The notes under the pieces are model-generated. The model saw nothing but the letters and a program-made list of their open reading frames with translations, was not told where the DNA came from and did not search any database. Positions 51,571 to 59,927 of a stretch of DNA of 64,000 nucleotides are shown here, piece after piece (within the stretch, counting starts at the first letter, position 1; the number at the start of each line of letters is the position of its first letter). The DNA is from Micromonospora sp. NBC_01699 (lineage in GTDB: Bacteria; Actinomycetota; Actinomycetes; Mycobacteriales; Micromonosporaceae): assembly GCF_036250065.1 (NCBI RefSeq), contig NZ_CP109199.1, positions 806,001 to 870,000 on the forward strand, read 5' to 3'. The position numbers and the translations under genes were made by a program.

Positions 51571-52191
51571 GTGACGGCTCGTCGCATACCCAGCGGCCAG
51601 CGGCCCGCCCGGCGGCCGGGGCAACCCGGTCGTGGCGGCGGGACCCGTGGCACCGGCCGGGAGTCCTCGGCCCGGCTGCCCTCGCGCGGCATCTCCACCC
51701 GTACCCCTCGGGGCACGGACTCCCCACGGTCGGCCACCCGTCCGGCGGCGGCGCGACGCGCCGCCGCCGCGGGTGCGACCAAGCGCACCTCCGCCCCCCA
51801 GCCGCGCCGGTTCACCGGCCGGGCGACGGCCCTGTTCGCGGTGTTCGTCGCGCTCGCGCTCGCGTACACCTACCCGGTCCGGGTCTACCTGGGACAGCAG
51901 GCGGACATCGCCCGGATGGAGGCCGAACAGCAGGCCCAGCGGGAGCACATCGGTGAGCTGTCCCAGCAGGCGGAGCTGTGGCAGGACCCGGCCTTCATCA
52001 CCACGAAGGCCAAGGAACGGTTCTTCATGGTCCGGCCCGGTGAGCGGCTGCTGGTGATCCTCACCGATCCCGAGGGCGCCGCCCGCGAGGCCGGCGACGC
52101 CGCCGCGCCGGCACCGAAACCGGCGGAGCCCTGGTACGACACGCTCTGGTCCAGTGTCCGGGCCGCCAACGAGGAAGGTCCAGCACGTTGA
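51571..52191 (+). CDS. Septum formation initiator family protein (FtsB/DivIC-like)
   Basis: A 206-residue bitopic membrane protein: a basic, disordered N-terminus of about 80 residues, one membrane segment (about 87-105), then a coiled coil (QQADIARMEAEQQAQREHIG) and a short tail with ERFFMVRPGE. It is the divisome FtsB/DivIC fold, which bridges FtsQ and FtsL. GTG start. The stop overlaps the DUF501 TTG start (TTGA). Confidence 0.9.
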   Translation: MTARRIPSGQRPARRPGQPGRGGGTRGTGRESSARLPSRGISTRTPRGTDSPRSATRPAAARRAAAAGATKRTSAPQPRRFTGRATALFAVFVALALAYTYPVRVYLGQQADIARMEAEQQAQREHIGELSQQAELWQDPAFITTKAKERFFMVRPGERLLVILTDPEGAAREAGDAAAPAPKPAEPWYDTLWSSVRAANEEGPAR

Positions 52192-52736
52192 CCGTCGTAC
52201 CCCCGCAGCGGCCGGCGGCCGGTCTGGTTCCCCCGCCCGCCCGCGAACCCGCCACCGAGCAGGACCTGGCCGCGGTGGGCGCGCAACTCGGCCGTACGCC
52301 GCGCGGCACCCGAGCGGTCGCGCACCGCTGCCCGTGCGGGCGCCCGGACGTGGTGGAGACGACGCCCCGGCTCGCCGACGGAACCCCGTTCCCCACCCTG
52401 TTCTACCTGACCTGCCCGCGCGCGGTCGGCGCGTGCAGTCGGCTGGAGTCGGCCGGGGTGATGAAGGAGATGGCCGACCGGCTGGCCGAGGACCCGGAGC
52501 TGGCGGCGCGTTACCGGGCCGCGCACGAGGACTACCTGACCCGGCGGGACGCGATCGGCGCGGTGCCGGAGATCGACGGCATCTCCGCCGGCGGCATGCC
52601 GGGCCGGGTGAAGTGCCTGCACGTGCACCTCGGTCACGCCCTGGCCAGCGGCCCCGGCGTCAACCCGTTCGGTGACGAGACGCTCGAACTGATCGAGCCC
52701 TGGTGGCTCGGCGGCTCGTGCGTGGACGTGCCTTGA
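52188..52736 (+). CDS. DUF501 domain protein
   Basis: A 182-residue protein of the DUF501 family (VAHRCPCGRPDVVETTPRL, GTPFPTLFYLTCPRAVGACS, KCLHVHLGHAL). Four Cys/His residues suggest a bound metal. It is conserved between divIC and ppx in actinobacteria; its role is unknown. TTG 52188 overlaps the preceding stop, and its own stop overlaps the next TTG. Confidence 0.88.
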   Translation: MTVVPPQRPAAGLVPPPAREPATEQDLAAVGAQLGRTPRGTRAVAHRCPCGRPDVVETTPRLADGTPFPTLFYLTCPRAVGACSRLESAGVMKEMADRLAEDPELAARYRAAHEDYLTRRDAIGAVPEIDGISAGGMPGRVKCLHVHLGHALASGPGVNPFGDETLELIEPWWLGGSCVDVP

Positions 52737-53242
52737 CCACGGATCCTGTCGTCCGGCGGGCGCGGACCGCCGACATCCGCGGCATCCGCGAGCTGATCGA
52801 CACCTACAGTCCCGGCGGGCGGCTGCTCAGCAAGGCCACGGTCACCCTGTACGAGCACGTGCAGGAGTTCTGGGTGGCGGTCCGCCCCGACGACGGCGCG
52901 GTGGTCGGGTGCGGGGCACTGCACGTGATGTGGGAGGACCTGGCCGAGATCCGTACGGTGGCGGTCCACCCCGACTGCCGGGGCCTGAAGATCGGGCACC
53001 GGATCGTCGCGGAGCTGCTGGCGGGTGCGCGGGAGCTGGGCGTGACCCGGGTGTTCTGCCTGACCTTCGAGACCGGCTTCTTCGGCTCGTTCGGTTTCGT
53101 CGAGATCGACGGGGCGCCGGTGCCGCAGGCCGTGTACGAGCAACTGCTGCGCTCGTACGACGAGGGTGTGGCCGAGTTCCTCGGGTTGGAGCGGGTCAAA
53201 CCGAACACCCTGGGCAACGTACGGATGCTGCTGCGCCTCTGA
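52733..53242 (+). CDS. GNAT acetyltransferase, ArgA-like N-acetylglutamate synthase
   Basis: A 169-residue GNAT protein. RRARTADIRGIRELIDTYSP, EIRTVAVHPDCRGLKIGHRI (acetyl-CoA loop) and CLTFETGFFGSFGFVEIDGA match the short actinobacterial N-acetylglutamate synthases. This would supply acetylglutamate for arginine synthesis. TTG 52733 overlaps the DUF501 stop (TTGA); GTG 52703 and 52718 are alternatives. Confidence 0.82.
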   Translation: MTTDPVVRRARTADIRGIRELIDTYSPGGRLLSKATVTLYEHVQEFWVAVRPDDGAVVGCGALHVMWEDLAEIRTVAVHPDCRGLKIGHRIVAELLAGARELGVTRVFCLTFETGFFGSFGFVEIDGAPVPQAVYEQLLRSYDEGVAEFLGLERVKPNTLGNVRMLLRL

Positions 53243-53244
53243 CG

Positions 53245-53250
53245 TAGGGT
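53245..53250 (+). promoter_or_regulatory. Leaderless-type -10 box of ppx
   Basis: TAGGGT ends 7 nt before GTG 53258. It begins 3 bp after the acetyltransferase stop and supports GTG 53258 over 53249, which lies inside the box. Confidence 0.5.
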
Positions 53251-53257
53251 GGCTGCC

Positions 53258-54244
53258 GTGACGACCAGAGTGGCGGCGATCGACTGCGGTACCAACTCCA
53301 TCCGGCTGCTCGTGGCCGATCTGCCGGATCCGGCGGCCGGTCCGACGGCGTCGCTTACGGACGTGAGTCGCCGGATGGAGATCGTCCGGTTGGGGCAGGG
53401 CGTGGACCGGACCGGTCGGCTCGCTCCGGAGGCGATCGAACGTACCCGGCTGGCCCTGGCCGGTTACGCGGCCGAGCTGACCGACCTGGGCGTGACCCGG
53501 GTACGGATGTGCGCCACCTCCGCCTCCCGCGACGCGAGCAACGCCGACGAGTTCCGGGCGATGGTCCGTGACACTCTCGGCGTGCCCCCCGAGGTGGTCA
53601 CCGGCGACGAGGAGGCCCGGCTCTCGTTCACCGGCGCCGTACGCGGCCTGCCGGCCGACGCCCGGTCGCCGATCCTGGTGGTGGACATCGGCGGCGGCTC
53701 CACCGAGTTCGTCGTCGGCGAGCGCGGCCCGGCGGGCGGCAACGGCGGCCTGGCGACGGGGGAGTCGGTCCGGGCGGCGATCTCGGTCGACATCGGCTGT
53801 GTCCGGATGACCGAGCGGCACCTGCACGACGATCCGCCGACGCAGGCACAGGTCGCGGCGGCCGAGGCGGACATCGCCGCTGCCGTGGACCGGGCACTGG
53901 AGGCGGTGCCGGGTCGGGAGGCGGGCACCCTGATCGGCCTGGCCGGTTCGGTGACCACGGTGGTGGCGATCTCGCTCGGGCTCGACTCGTACCAGCCGGA
54001 GCGGATCCACCACGCCCGGGTGTCGTACGACGAGGTGGCGAGGGTGACCGGGGACCTGTTGTGCCGGTCGTCGGCCCAGCGGATGGAGTACCCGGTGATG
54101 CACCCCGGCCGGGCGGACGTGATCGGGGCGGGTGCGCTGGTGCTCCGTGTGATCATGGAGCGGGCCGGCATGCCCTCGGTCGTGACCAGCGAACACGACA
54201 TCCTCGACGGCATCGCCTACAGCCTCGTGCCGGTCGCGGACTAG
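53258..54244 (+). CDS. ppx: Exopolyphosphatase / guanosine pentaphosphatase family protein
   Basis: A 328-residue Ppx/GppA protein with the two ATPase-like phosphate loops AIDCGTNSIRLLVADL and VVDIGGGSTEFVVG, and DVIGAGALVLRVIMERAG near the end. It degrades polyphosphate or pppGpp. The short single-domain form matches the two Mtb paralogues, the one next to eno and DUF501 being the syntenic match. Confidence 0.92.
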   Translation: MTTRVAAIDCGTNSIRLLVADLPDPAAGPTASLTDVSRRMEIVRLGQGVDRTGRLAPEAIERTRLALAGYAAELTDLGVTRVRMCATSASRDASNADEFRAMVRDTLGVPPEVVTGDEEARLSFTGAVRGLPADARSPILVVDIGGGSTEFVVGERGPAGGNGGLATGESVRAAISVDIGCVRMTERHLHDDPPTQAQVAAAEADIAAAVDRALEAVPGREAGTLIGLAGSVTTVVAISLGLDSYQPERIHHARVSYDEVARVTGDLLCRSSAQRMEYPVMHPGRADVIGAGALVLRVIMERAGMPSVVTSEHDILDGIAYSLVPVAD

Positions 54245-54267
54245 CGGGTCGCCCAGGCCGGGGGCGG

Positions 54268-54273
54268 TATGAT
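54268..54273 (+). promoter_or_regulatory. Leaderless-type -10 box of the antitoxin gene
   Basis: TATGAT ends 6 nt before ATG 54280. It is the closest match in the window to a -10 consensus. Confidence 0.65.
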
Positions 54274-54279
54274 TTCCAT

Positions 54280-54483
54280 ATGGTCACCACGGTCAATCTC
54301 CCGGACGAGCTGCACGAGCGGCTCAAACAACTCGCCGAGCAGGAGCACCGGTCGATGAACGCCACCATCGTCGTGGCGGTGGAGGAATACATCACGGCGC
54401 ACAGCCGACGCGCCCGCGTACGGGATCTCGCGGGAGAGGTTGCCGAACGCGACGCCGAACTGCTGCGCCGGCTGGCCGAGTGA
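54280..54483 (+). CDS. Ribbon-helix-helix antitoxin
   Basis: A 67-residue Arc-type protein: VTTVNLPDELHERLKQLAEQ, then SMNATIVVAVEEYIT, and a charged C-terminal tail that would wrap the toxin. It is co-translated with the Doc-like toxin (stop overlaps GTG 54480). The complex is expected to repress its own promoter. Confidence 0.85.
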   Translation: MVTTVNLPDELHERLKQLAEQEHRSMNATIVVAVEEYITAHSRRARVRDLAGEVAERDAELLRRLAE

Positions 54484-54857
54484 CCGAGTATCTGGAGGTC
54501 GACGACCTCGTCGAGATCGCCTCCATCGTGCTGGGCGGGACGCCGCAGGTCCGTGACTTCGGTCTGCTGTCGTCGGCGGTCGTGCGCCCGGCCACCGTCG
54601 TGTTCGGCCACGAGGCGTACCCCGATCCGTGGAGCAAGGTCGGCGCGCTGCTGCACTCGGTCTGCATGAACCACGCACTGGTCGACGGGAACAAGCGTCT
54701 CGCCTGGGCGGCCGCACGGGTGTTTCTGGCCCTCAACGGGATCCGGATCCAGGATGTCGACGTGGATCAGGCCGAAGCGTTGGTGATGTCCGTGGCGCGC
54801 GGTGAGCTGACCGAGGTTTCCGCCATCGCCCACGAGCTTCGCAAGCTCTACCTCTGA
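54480..54857 (+). CDS. doc: Doc/Fic-family toxin
   Basis: A 125-residue Doc protein. It has the Fic/Doc core HALVDGNKRLAW from residue 65 (Doc-type HxFxDGNKR, with Leu replacing the Phe) and an N-terminal region LEVDDLVEIASIVLGG. Doc toxins phosphorylate EF-Tu and stop translation. The partner is an RHH antitoxin rather than a Phd-type one, a known alternative pairing. Confidence 0.87.
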   Translation: MTEYLEVDDLVEIASIVLGGTPQVRDFGLLSSAVVRPATVVFGHEAYPDPWSKVGALLHSVCMNHALVDGNKRLAWAAARVFLALNGIRIQDVDVDQAEALVMSVARGELTEVSAIAHELRKLYL

Positions 54858-54900
54858 GTCCCTGTCCCGGCCAGCCGGGACAGGACTGCCTGCAACGCTG

Positions 54901-54930
54901 TTGACGGTACTGCGCAATGCGCACTAGTGT
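54901..54930 (+). promoter_or_regulatory. PadR promoter with operator-like palindrome in the spacer
   Basis: TTGACG (54901-54906) and TAGTGT (54925-54930) with an 18 bp spacer. The spacer contains the palindrome TGCGCA-A-TGCGCA (54911-54923). The -10 box ends 7 nt before GTG 54938, giving a leaderless message. Repressor binding here would block polymerase, so autoregulation by the PadR protein is likely. Confidence 0.65.
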
Positions 54931-54937
54931 GCTTCGC

Positions 54938-55270
54938 GTGGACACTACCCAGCTGCTCAAAGGCGTGCTGGATCTCGCGGTCCTGGCCGTCCTGAAGGAA
55001 GAGGACGGCTACGGCTACGACATCATGCGTCGTCTGCGTACCGCCGGTCTGGACGAGATCGGGGACGCCTCCGTCTACGGCACCCTGCGCCGGCTGTTCC
55101 AGGCCGGACTGCTCACCACCTACGTGGTGCCCAGCGAATCGGGACCGCACCGCAAGTACTACGCCCTCAACACCGCCGGGCGGGACCAGTTGGACCGGTC
55201 CGGCAAGGTGTGGCGGGCCTTCGCGTCCACCATGGACCAGCTTCTCGACGAACGGGGGCGTACGGCATGA
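54938..55270 (+). CDS. PadR family transcriptional regulator
   Basis: A 110-residue regulator with the PadR winged helix (LLKGVLDLAVLAVLKEED, GYGYDIMRRLRTAGL, SVYGTLRRLFQAGLL) and a short C-terminal helix. Its stop overlaps the start of the HAAS-domain gene as ATGA, the usual partner. Confidence 0.9.
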   Translation: MDTTQLLKGVLDLAVLAVLKEEDGYGYDIMRRLRTAGLDEIGDASVYGTLRRLFQAGLLTTYVVPSESGPHRKYYALNTAGRDQLDRSGKVWRAFASTMDQLLDERGRTA

Positions 55271-56340
55271 CCGCGCGCAACGAGGAGGGTGTCACCCAGC
55301 GAAGCGAGGACGGCATGACCGAGCACGAGATCACCGACTACGTGGCGCGGGTCCGGCTGGCCCTGGCCGACCTGCCCCCGACCGACCGGGACGAACTCCT
55401 CGAAGACCTGCCCGAACATCTCGCCGAGGTGGCCGCCGAGGACGCCGGGGCGCTCGTCGACCGGCTCGGCACCCCGGAGGCGTACGCGGCCGAACTGCGT
55501 ACGGCCGCCGGGCTGCGGCCCGCGGATCCCTCGCCCGGCGACCGGCGGGTGGCCACCGCGGTGCACCGGCTGCGCGCCCGGCTGCGGGTCGTCGACGCCC
55601 GGGTCGGACCCGTGATCGGGTACGCCAAGGCCAGCGACTTCCTCCGGCTGCTCGCTCCGGCCTGGTGGGTGCTGCGCGGCTACCTGGTGGCCATGTTCGT
55701 CACGGTCATGCTCACCGGTCGCGGCTACGGACTGCTGCCCCGGCTCGGCGGCAACGACCTCGCCGCGGTGCTGCTGCTCGGTCTCTGCGTGGTCGGCTCG
55801 ATCTGGCTCGGCCGGCGTACGGCACCGTTGCTGGGCTGGCGGCGGCACCTGACGAACCTCGCCACGGTGGCGCTGGTGCTGTTCGGTCTGGTCGGGTTCG
55901 CCGACATCGACCGACGGGGAGCGCAGAACGTCTACTACACCCCGTCCTACAACGAGGATCCGTACTCCGGCGTACAGGACGTCTACGTCTATGACGCACA
56001 GGGCCGGTTGGTCGAGGGCGTACGACTGTTCGACCAGGACGGTCGGCCGATCCGGCTCGGACACCCGTGGTGCACGCCGGAGGAGCAGTTCCCCGGTGCG
56101 CGGGCCGAGGTGGTACGGGATCCGCTGCGCCAGCCGTACCCGTACTGCCCGGAGGGTGCGCCGTTCCGGGTCTCGGACGTTCCGGTTCCCGGCGGTACCG
56201 CGCCGCCGCCCGTGCCGGCGGTCACGCCGACGCCACCGCCGGTGGCGGTAACGCCGACACCGGCGCCGACCGGGGCGGTCGTCCCGGCCACCCCGTCGGT
56301 GGTACCGAGCGCGGGCGGAACGGGCGGCAATACCGGCTGA
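55267..56340 (+). CDS. HAAS-domain (DUF1700-type) membrane protein
   Basis: A 357-residue protein. The N-terminal HAAS-type helical domain (ITDYVARVRLALADLPPTDR, DELLEDLPEHLAEVAAEDA) is followed by three to four membrane segments (about 145-230) and a long external tail rich in Pro/Thr/Val. HAAS proteins are linked to PadR regulators as membrane sensors. The tail's LVEGVRLFDQDGRPI and the Pro-rich end are not assigned to any family. Confidence 0.8.
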   Translation: MTARNEEGVTQRSEDGMTEHEITDYVARVRLALADLPPTDRDELLEDLPEHLAEVAAEDAGALVDRLGTPEAYAAELRTAAGLRPADPSPGDRRVATAVHRLRARLRVVDARVGPVIGYAKASDFLRLLAPAWWVLRGYLVAMFVTVMLTGRGYGLLPRLGGNDLAAVLLLGLCVVGSIWLGRRTAPLLGWRRHLTNLATVALVLFGLVGFADIDRRGAQNVYYTPSYNEDPYSGVQDVYVYDAQGRLVEGVRLFDQDGRPIRLGHPWCTPEEQFPGARAEVVRDPLRQPYPYCPEGAPFRVSDVPVPGGTAPPPVPAVTPTPPPVAVTPTPAPTGAVVPATPSVVPSAGGTGGNTG

Positions 56341-56449
56341 AAGGTGGAGGGAACCGGGGCAGCGAATGTCGGGGGCGATGGATACCGTATTCCCCGCACT
56401 TGATCAATTGGTGCGGATCGACATACCCCCTGTCTCGAAAGGACTGTCA

Positions 56450-56944
56450 GTGACGGACCAGGCACCCCCGCCGCCCGTAGCCCCGGCATCGCCCCCGCCG
56501 GGAGCGTCGTGGCCGCCGCCGGTCGACGCCGGCGCACCTGTGCCGGTTCCCCCCGCGCCGGCCAAGAAGAGCCCGATCAAGAAGATCGTCAGCGTGCTGG
56601 TGGTCATCGTGGTGGCGGTCGCGGTGAAATTCGGCGTCGGCGCCGTGCTCGGCGGCGAGGAGGACAAGGCCGCCGAGGCGAAGGTCGGCGACTGTCTCGC
56701 CGCGCTGCCCGAGGTGGCCCAGGGCGAGGAGAAGGACGCCCCGAACGCGAAGGTGGTCGAGTGCACCTCGACCGAGGCCGCGTACAACGTCGTCGGCCGG
56801 ATCGACAACCAGACCGAGGCACAGGCGAAGGCCACCACGGACTGCGAGCAGTACGCCGCCGAGGGCGAGGAGTACTCCATCTACTACGCCATCCCCGCCG
56901 GTGGCACCGGGTACGTGCTCTGCCTCAAGCCGAAGGCGGCCTGA
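56450..56944 (+). CDS. Membrane-anchored proline-rich protein (LppU/SCO3897-like)
   Basis: A 164-residue protein: a proline-rich N-terminus of about 45 residues, a single membrane segment (IVSVLVVIVVAVAVKFGVGA), then an extracytoplasmic domain with three Cys (KVGDCLAAL, VVECTSTEA, TTDCEQYAA) and a final CLKPK. The pattern resembles small LppU/SCO3897-type proteins. GTG 56450 has AAAGGA 7 nt upstream. Function unknown. Confidence 0.7.
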   Translation: MTDQAPPPPVAPASPPPGASWPPPVDAGAPVPVPPAPAKKSPIKKIVSVLVVIVVAVAVKFGVGAVLGGEEDKAAEAKVGDCLAALPEVAQGEEKDAPNAKVVECTSTEAAYNVVGRIDNQTEAQAKATTDCEQYAAEGEEYSIYYAIPAGGTGYVLCLKPKAA

Positions 56945-57169
56945 GCGGGTACGGATCTAGCCGTTGGAGGCATCCCGTAGGCGGGAGTCGGACAGACTCG
57001 ACCCACGGGTGACGGACGGAGCGGACGGCGGGGTGGACGTCTACCGATACGGGAGGCGTACGCCACGCCGTCTTCCCCGCTGACGGTCAGGCATGGCAGG
57101 CTACCCGCACGCAACGGAACGATAACTGTGCGACCAGCCAATGATGACTGACCGACAGGAGGCCGGCCG

Positions 57170-57856
57170 ATGGGCGAAAAGGTGACCTACCAGAGCAATG
57201 GTGGGACCAGCGAGGGATACCTGGCCCTACCCGCGAGCGGTGCGGCCGGCCCGGCTGTCATCGTGATCCAGGAATGGTGGGGCCTGGTCCCACACATCAC
57301 CGCCGTCGCCGACCGGTTCGCCGAGGCCGGCTTCGTCGCGCTCGCCCCCGACCTCTACCACGGCGCCTCCACCACCGAGCCGGACCAGGCCCAGCGGTTG
57401 CTGATGGGCCTGGCGATGGACCAGGCCGGTCGGGACATCGCCGGTGCCGCCGACTACCTCGCCGACCGCCCGGAGGTCACCGGCCAGGTGGGTGCGGTCG
57501 GCTTCTGCGCCGGCGGCAGTCTCGCCCTCTGGTCCGCGACGATCTCCCCGCGGATCGTCGCCGCGGTCGGTTTCTACCCGGCCCTGCCGTGGGAGCGGAT
57601 GCGCCCGGAGTGGTCCGGTTACGCCGGCAAGGCCGCCATCATCCACTGCTCCGAAGAGGACGGCACCTCGGCCGGCGACGGCGTACAGGCCGCCCAGCGG
57701 GCGATCAAGGAAGCCGGCGGCGAGTGCTCGCTGCACGACTACCCGGGCACCCGGCACGCGTTCTTCAACGACGACCGGCCGGAGGTCTTCGACCGGCAGG
57801 CGGCAGCCAGCGCCTGGGCCCGTACGCTCGAATTCTTCCGGGGCCGGCTTGGCTGA
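57170..57856 (+). CDS. Dienelactone hydrolase family protein
   Basis: A 228-residue alpha/beta hydrolase with the nucleophile Cys 113 in GFCAGGS and the catalytic His 196 in GTRHAFF, plus an Asp between. The natural substrate is unknown; family members cleave carboxymethylenebutenolide. ATG 57170 has AGGAGG upstream. The 225 bp before it have no gene. Its end overlaps the glycosylase gene by 8 bp. Confidence 0.9.
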   Translation: MGEKVTYQSNGGTSEGYLALPASGAAGPAVIVIQEWWGLVPHITAVADRFAEAGFVALAPDLYHGASTTEPDQAQRLLMGLAMDQAGRDIAGAADYLADRPEVTGQVGAVGFCAGGSLALWSATISPRIVAAVGFYPALPWERMRPEWSGYAGKAAIIHCSEEDGTSAGDGVQAAQRAIKEAGGECSLHDYPGTRHAFFNDDRPEVFDRQAAASAWARTLEFFRGRLG

Positions 57857-58589
57857 GCCCCGTACCGCAGGTCAGGTCCTCGCCCGCGCCGCGCGGGCGG
57901 GTGACCTGCCCGACCTCGACGGCGCCATCGCCGACTGCTTCGCCTGCCCGCGCCTGGTCGCCTGGCGCGAGGAGGTCGCCACGGTGCGCCGGGCGGCGTT
58001 CCGGGACCAGGAGTACTGGGGTCGGCCGGTGCCGGGCTACGGCGTCGCCGACGCCCGGATCGCCATCCTCGGCCTGGCCCCGGCCGCGCACGGCGGCAAC
58101 CGCACCGGACGGATCTTCACCGGCGACCGGTCCGGCGACGTGCTGTTCGCCGCGATGCACCGGGCCGGGCTGGCCAACCAACCGACCAGCGTCGCGGCCG
58201 ACGACGGGCTGAGCCTGCGGCACACCCGGATCTTCGCCGCGGTCCGGTGCGCGCCGCCGGACAACAAGCCCACCCCGGTCGAACGGGACAACTGCGCACC
58301 CTGGCTGCACCGGGAAGTGGAGTTGATCAGACCGACGCTGCGCGTCGTGGTCGCCCTGGGTGCCTTCGCCTGGGCCGCGTGGTGGCCGGTGCTCCACCAG
58401 GTGTACGGCGTCCGCCCGCCCAGTCCGCGTCCCGGCTTCGGGCATGGGGCACACTGGTCCGGCGGAACCGGTCCGGAGTTGCTGGGCTCCTACCACGTCA
58501 GCCAGCAAAACACCTTCACCGGACGGTTGACACCAGCGATGCTGGACGAGATATTCACCCGGGCCAAGGGTCTGGCCGGGTTGGACTGA
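57849..58589 (+). CDS. Family 5 uracil-DNA glycosylase (UdgB-type)
   Basis: A 246-residue glycosylase that removes uracil and other damaged bases. Motif [15 protein letters not shown] (75-88) and motif [16 protein letters not shown] are those of family 5, which lacks the polar motif A residue of classical UDGs. Cys residues at FACPRL and CAPPD...NCAPW fit the [4Fe-4S] cluster. TTG 57849 overlaps the hydrolase gene by 8 bp. Confidence 0.9.
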   Translation: MAEPRTAGQVLARAARAGDLPDLDGAIADCFACPRLVAWREEVATVRRAAFRDQEYWGRPVPGYGVADARIAILGLAPAAHGGNRTGRIFTGDRSGDVLFAAMHRAGLANQPTSVAADDGLSLRHTRIFAAVRCAPPDNKPTPVERDNCAPWLHREVELIRPTLRVVVALGAFAWAAWWPVLHQVYGVRPPSPRPGFGHGAHWSGGTGPELLGSYHVSQQNTFTGRLTPAMLDEIFTRAKGLAGLD

Positions 58590-58623
58590 GACATCGGCGA
58601 GAAGTTCGGGGGCGGTAAGCGGG

Positions 58624-59325
58624 ATGGCCAGTTCCGCTCTGCGCAGATGGTGGCCGCTGGCGGCGGTGGCACTGCTGCTCGCCCTCGCCGCGCTGTCGAC
58701 CGCCCAGTCGTCGCTGCGCATCGACCGGCTGGAGCAGGCCGAGGAGGCCCCGCCCCCCGACATCATCATCCCCGAGTACGAGCAGCCGACCGAACCCCCG
58801 ATCGAACTCGCCCCGGCCGCGCCGTGGACGGTTCCCGGCTGGTTGATCAACGGCGCGATCGGCCTCGCCGCCCTCGCCCTGCTGGCGCTGATCGTCGTGC
58901 TGGCCCGGCGGCTGCTCCGCGACCTGGCCCGGCGGCGGCGCGCGAAGATGCCGGCCGGAGCCGGCCAGGCGTCTGCCGCGCAGACCGCCGAGGCGGTGGT
59001 CGCCGCGCTCGACGCCGGACTGGTCGACCTCTCCGACTCCGACACCGACCCACGGAGCGCGGTGATCGCCTGCTGGGTGCGGCTGGAACAGGCGGCGGCC
59101 GCCGCCGGCATGCCCCGACGGGTCGGCGACACCCCGACCGACCTGGTAACCCGCCTGCTCCGGGACGGCACCGGAGTCGTCAGCGCCGAGGTGCTGGCCG
59201 CGTTCGCCCAGGTCTACCGGGAGGCCAGGTACGCCACCCGCAGCGTGGACGAGCGGATGCGGACCCAGGCCCGGTCCGCGCTCCAGCGGCTGCGTACGGA
59301 ACTGACCGCCGGGGTGGTGTCGTGA
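58624..59325 (+). CDS. DUF4129 domain membrane protein
   Basis: A 233-residue protein with an N-terminal membrane segment, an acidic/proline-rich external loop, a second membrane segment (about 75-100) and a cytoplasmic DUF4129 domain (SAVIACWVRLEQAAAAAG, DTPTDLVTRLL, EVLAAFAQVYREARYATR). First gene of the MoxR operon, whose genes are linked by 4 bp overlaps. Confidence 0.87.
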   Translation: MASSALRRWWPLAAVALLLALAALSTAQSSLRIDRLEQAEEAPPPDIIIPEYEQPTEPPIELAPAAPWTVPGWLINGAIGLAALALLALIVVLARRLLRDLARRRRAKMPAGAGQASAAQTAEAVVAALDAGLVDLSDSDTDPRSAVIACWVRLEQAAAAAGMPRRVGDTPTDLVTRLLRDGTGVVSAEVLAAFAQVYREARYATRSVDERMRTQARSALQRLRTELTAGVVS

Positions 59326-59927
59326 GCGAACGTACCGCCAGCATCGACGACCTGCTCGGCAGTGGTGACCCGCTCGGCCACGAGGAGGAACCGGAGGCGT
59401 CGCCCCGCAGGCGGCGGTTCCGGCCGGGCCGGTGGCTCTGGACCGGGCTCACCGCAGCCGGGTTCACCGCCGTGACGGTGGTCGCACTCCGGATCTTCGA
59501 GCTCGGGATCTCCGTACCGGCTGCCTACGCGGCCTGGCTGGCCCTGCTGCTGCTGCACCGGGCCACCGGGCAGGTGAAGGCGCCGGCCCGGCGTACGGCC
59601 CAGCCGCTGCGCTCGTCCGCCACCGAGGACGGGATGTACAACTTCGGTGCCCTGGACTCCCTGCGCGGTGTGGTCGACCGGTGGGAGAACAGGCTGATCT
59701 GGTCCCAGGCCGAAACCGGCCGGTACGCCAAGGGCGTGCACCCGGACCTCGGTGACCTGGTCGACGAGCGGCTGCGCCAGCGGCACGGACTGACCCGGGC
59801 CAGCGACCCGGCGCGGGCCCGGAGCCTGCTCGGCGAACAGGTGTGGAAGTTCCTCGACAGCCCCCCGAAGCGGACGCCCGCACCGCGTGACCTCGCGGTG
59901 ATCGTCGCTCAATTGGAGAAGCTATGA
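59322..59927 (+). CDS. Membrane protein of the MoxR operon
   Basis: A 201-residue protein with two membrane segments (about 45-85) and a soluble C-terminal part (NFGALDSLRGVVDRWENRLI). GTG 59322 overlaps the previous stop (GTGA). Seen between DUF4129 and MoxR genes in other actinobacteria as I recall, but no function is known. Confidence 0.8.
   Translation: MSERTASIDDLLGSGDPLGHEEEPEASPRRRRFRPGRWLWTGLTAAGFTAVTVVALRIFELGISVPAAYAAWLALLLLHRATGQVKAPARRTAQPLRSSATEDGMYNFGALDSLRGVVDRWENRLIWSQAETGRYAKGVHPDLGDLVDERLRQRHGLTRASDPARARSLLGEQVWKFLDSPPKRTPAPRDLAVIVAQLEKL

Noticed and set aside
54280-54857. Defence island around the RHH-Doc module
   Set aside because: Neighbours are ppx and a PadR-HAAS pair; no restriction, Abi or other defence genes are adjacent.
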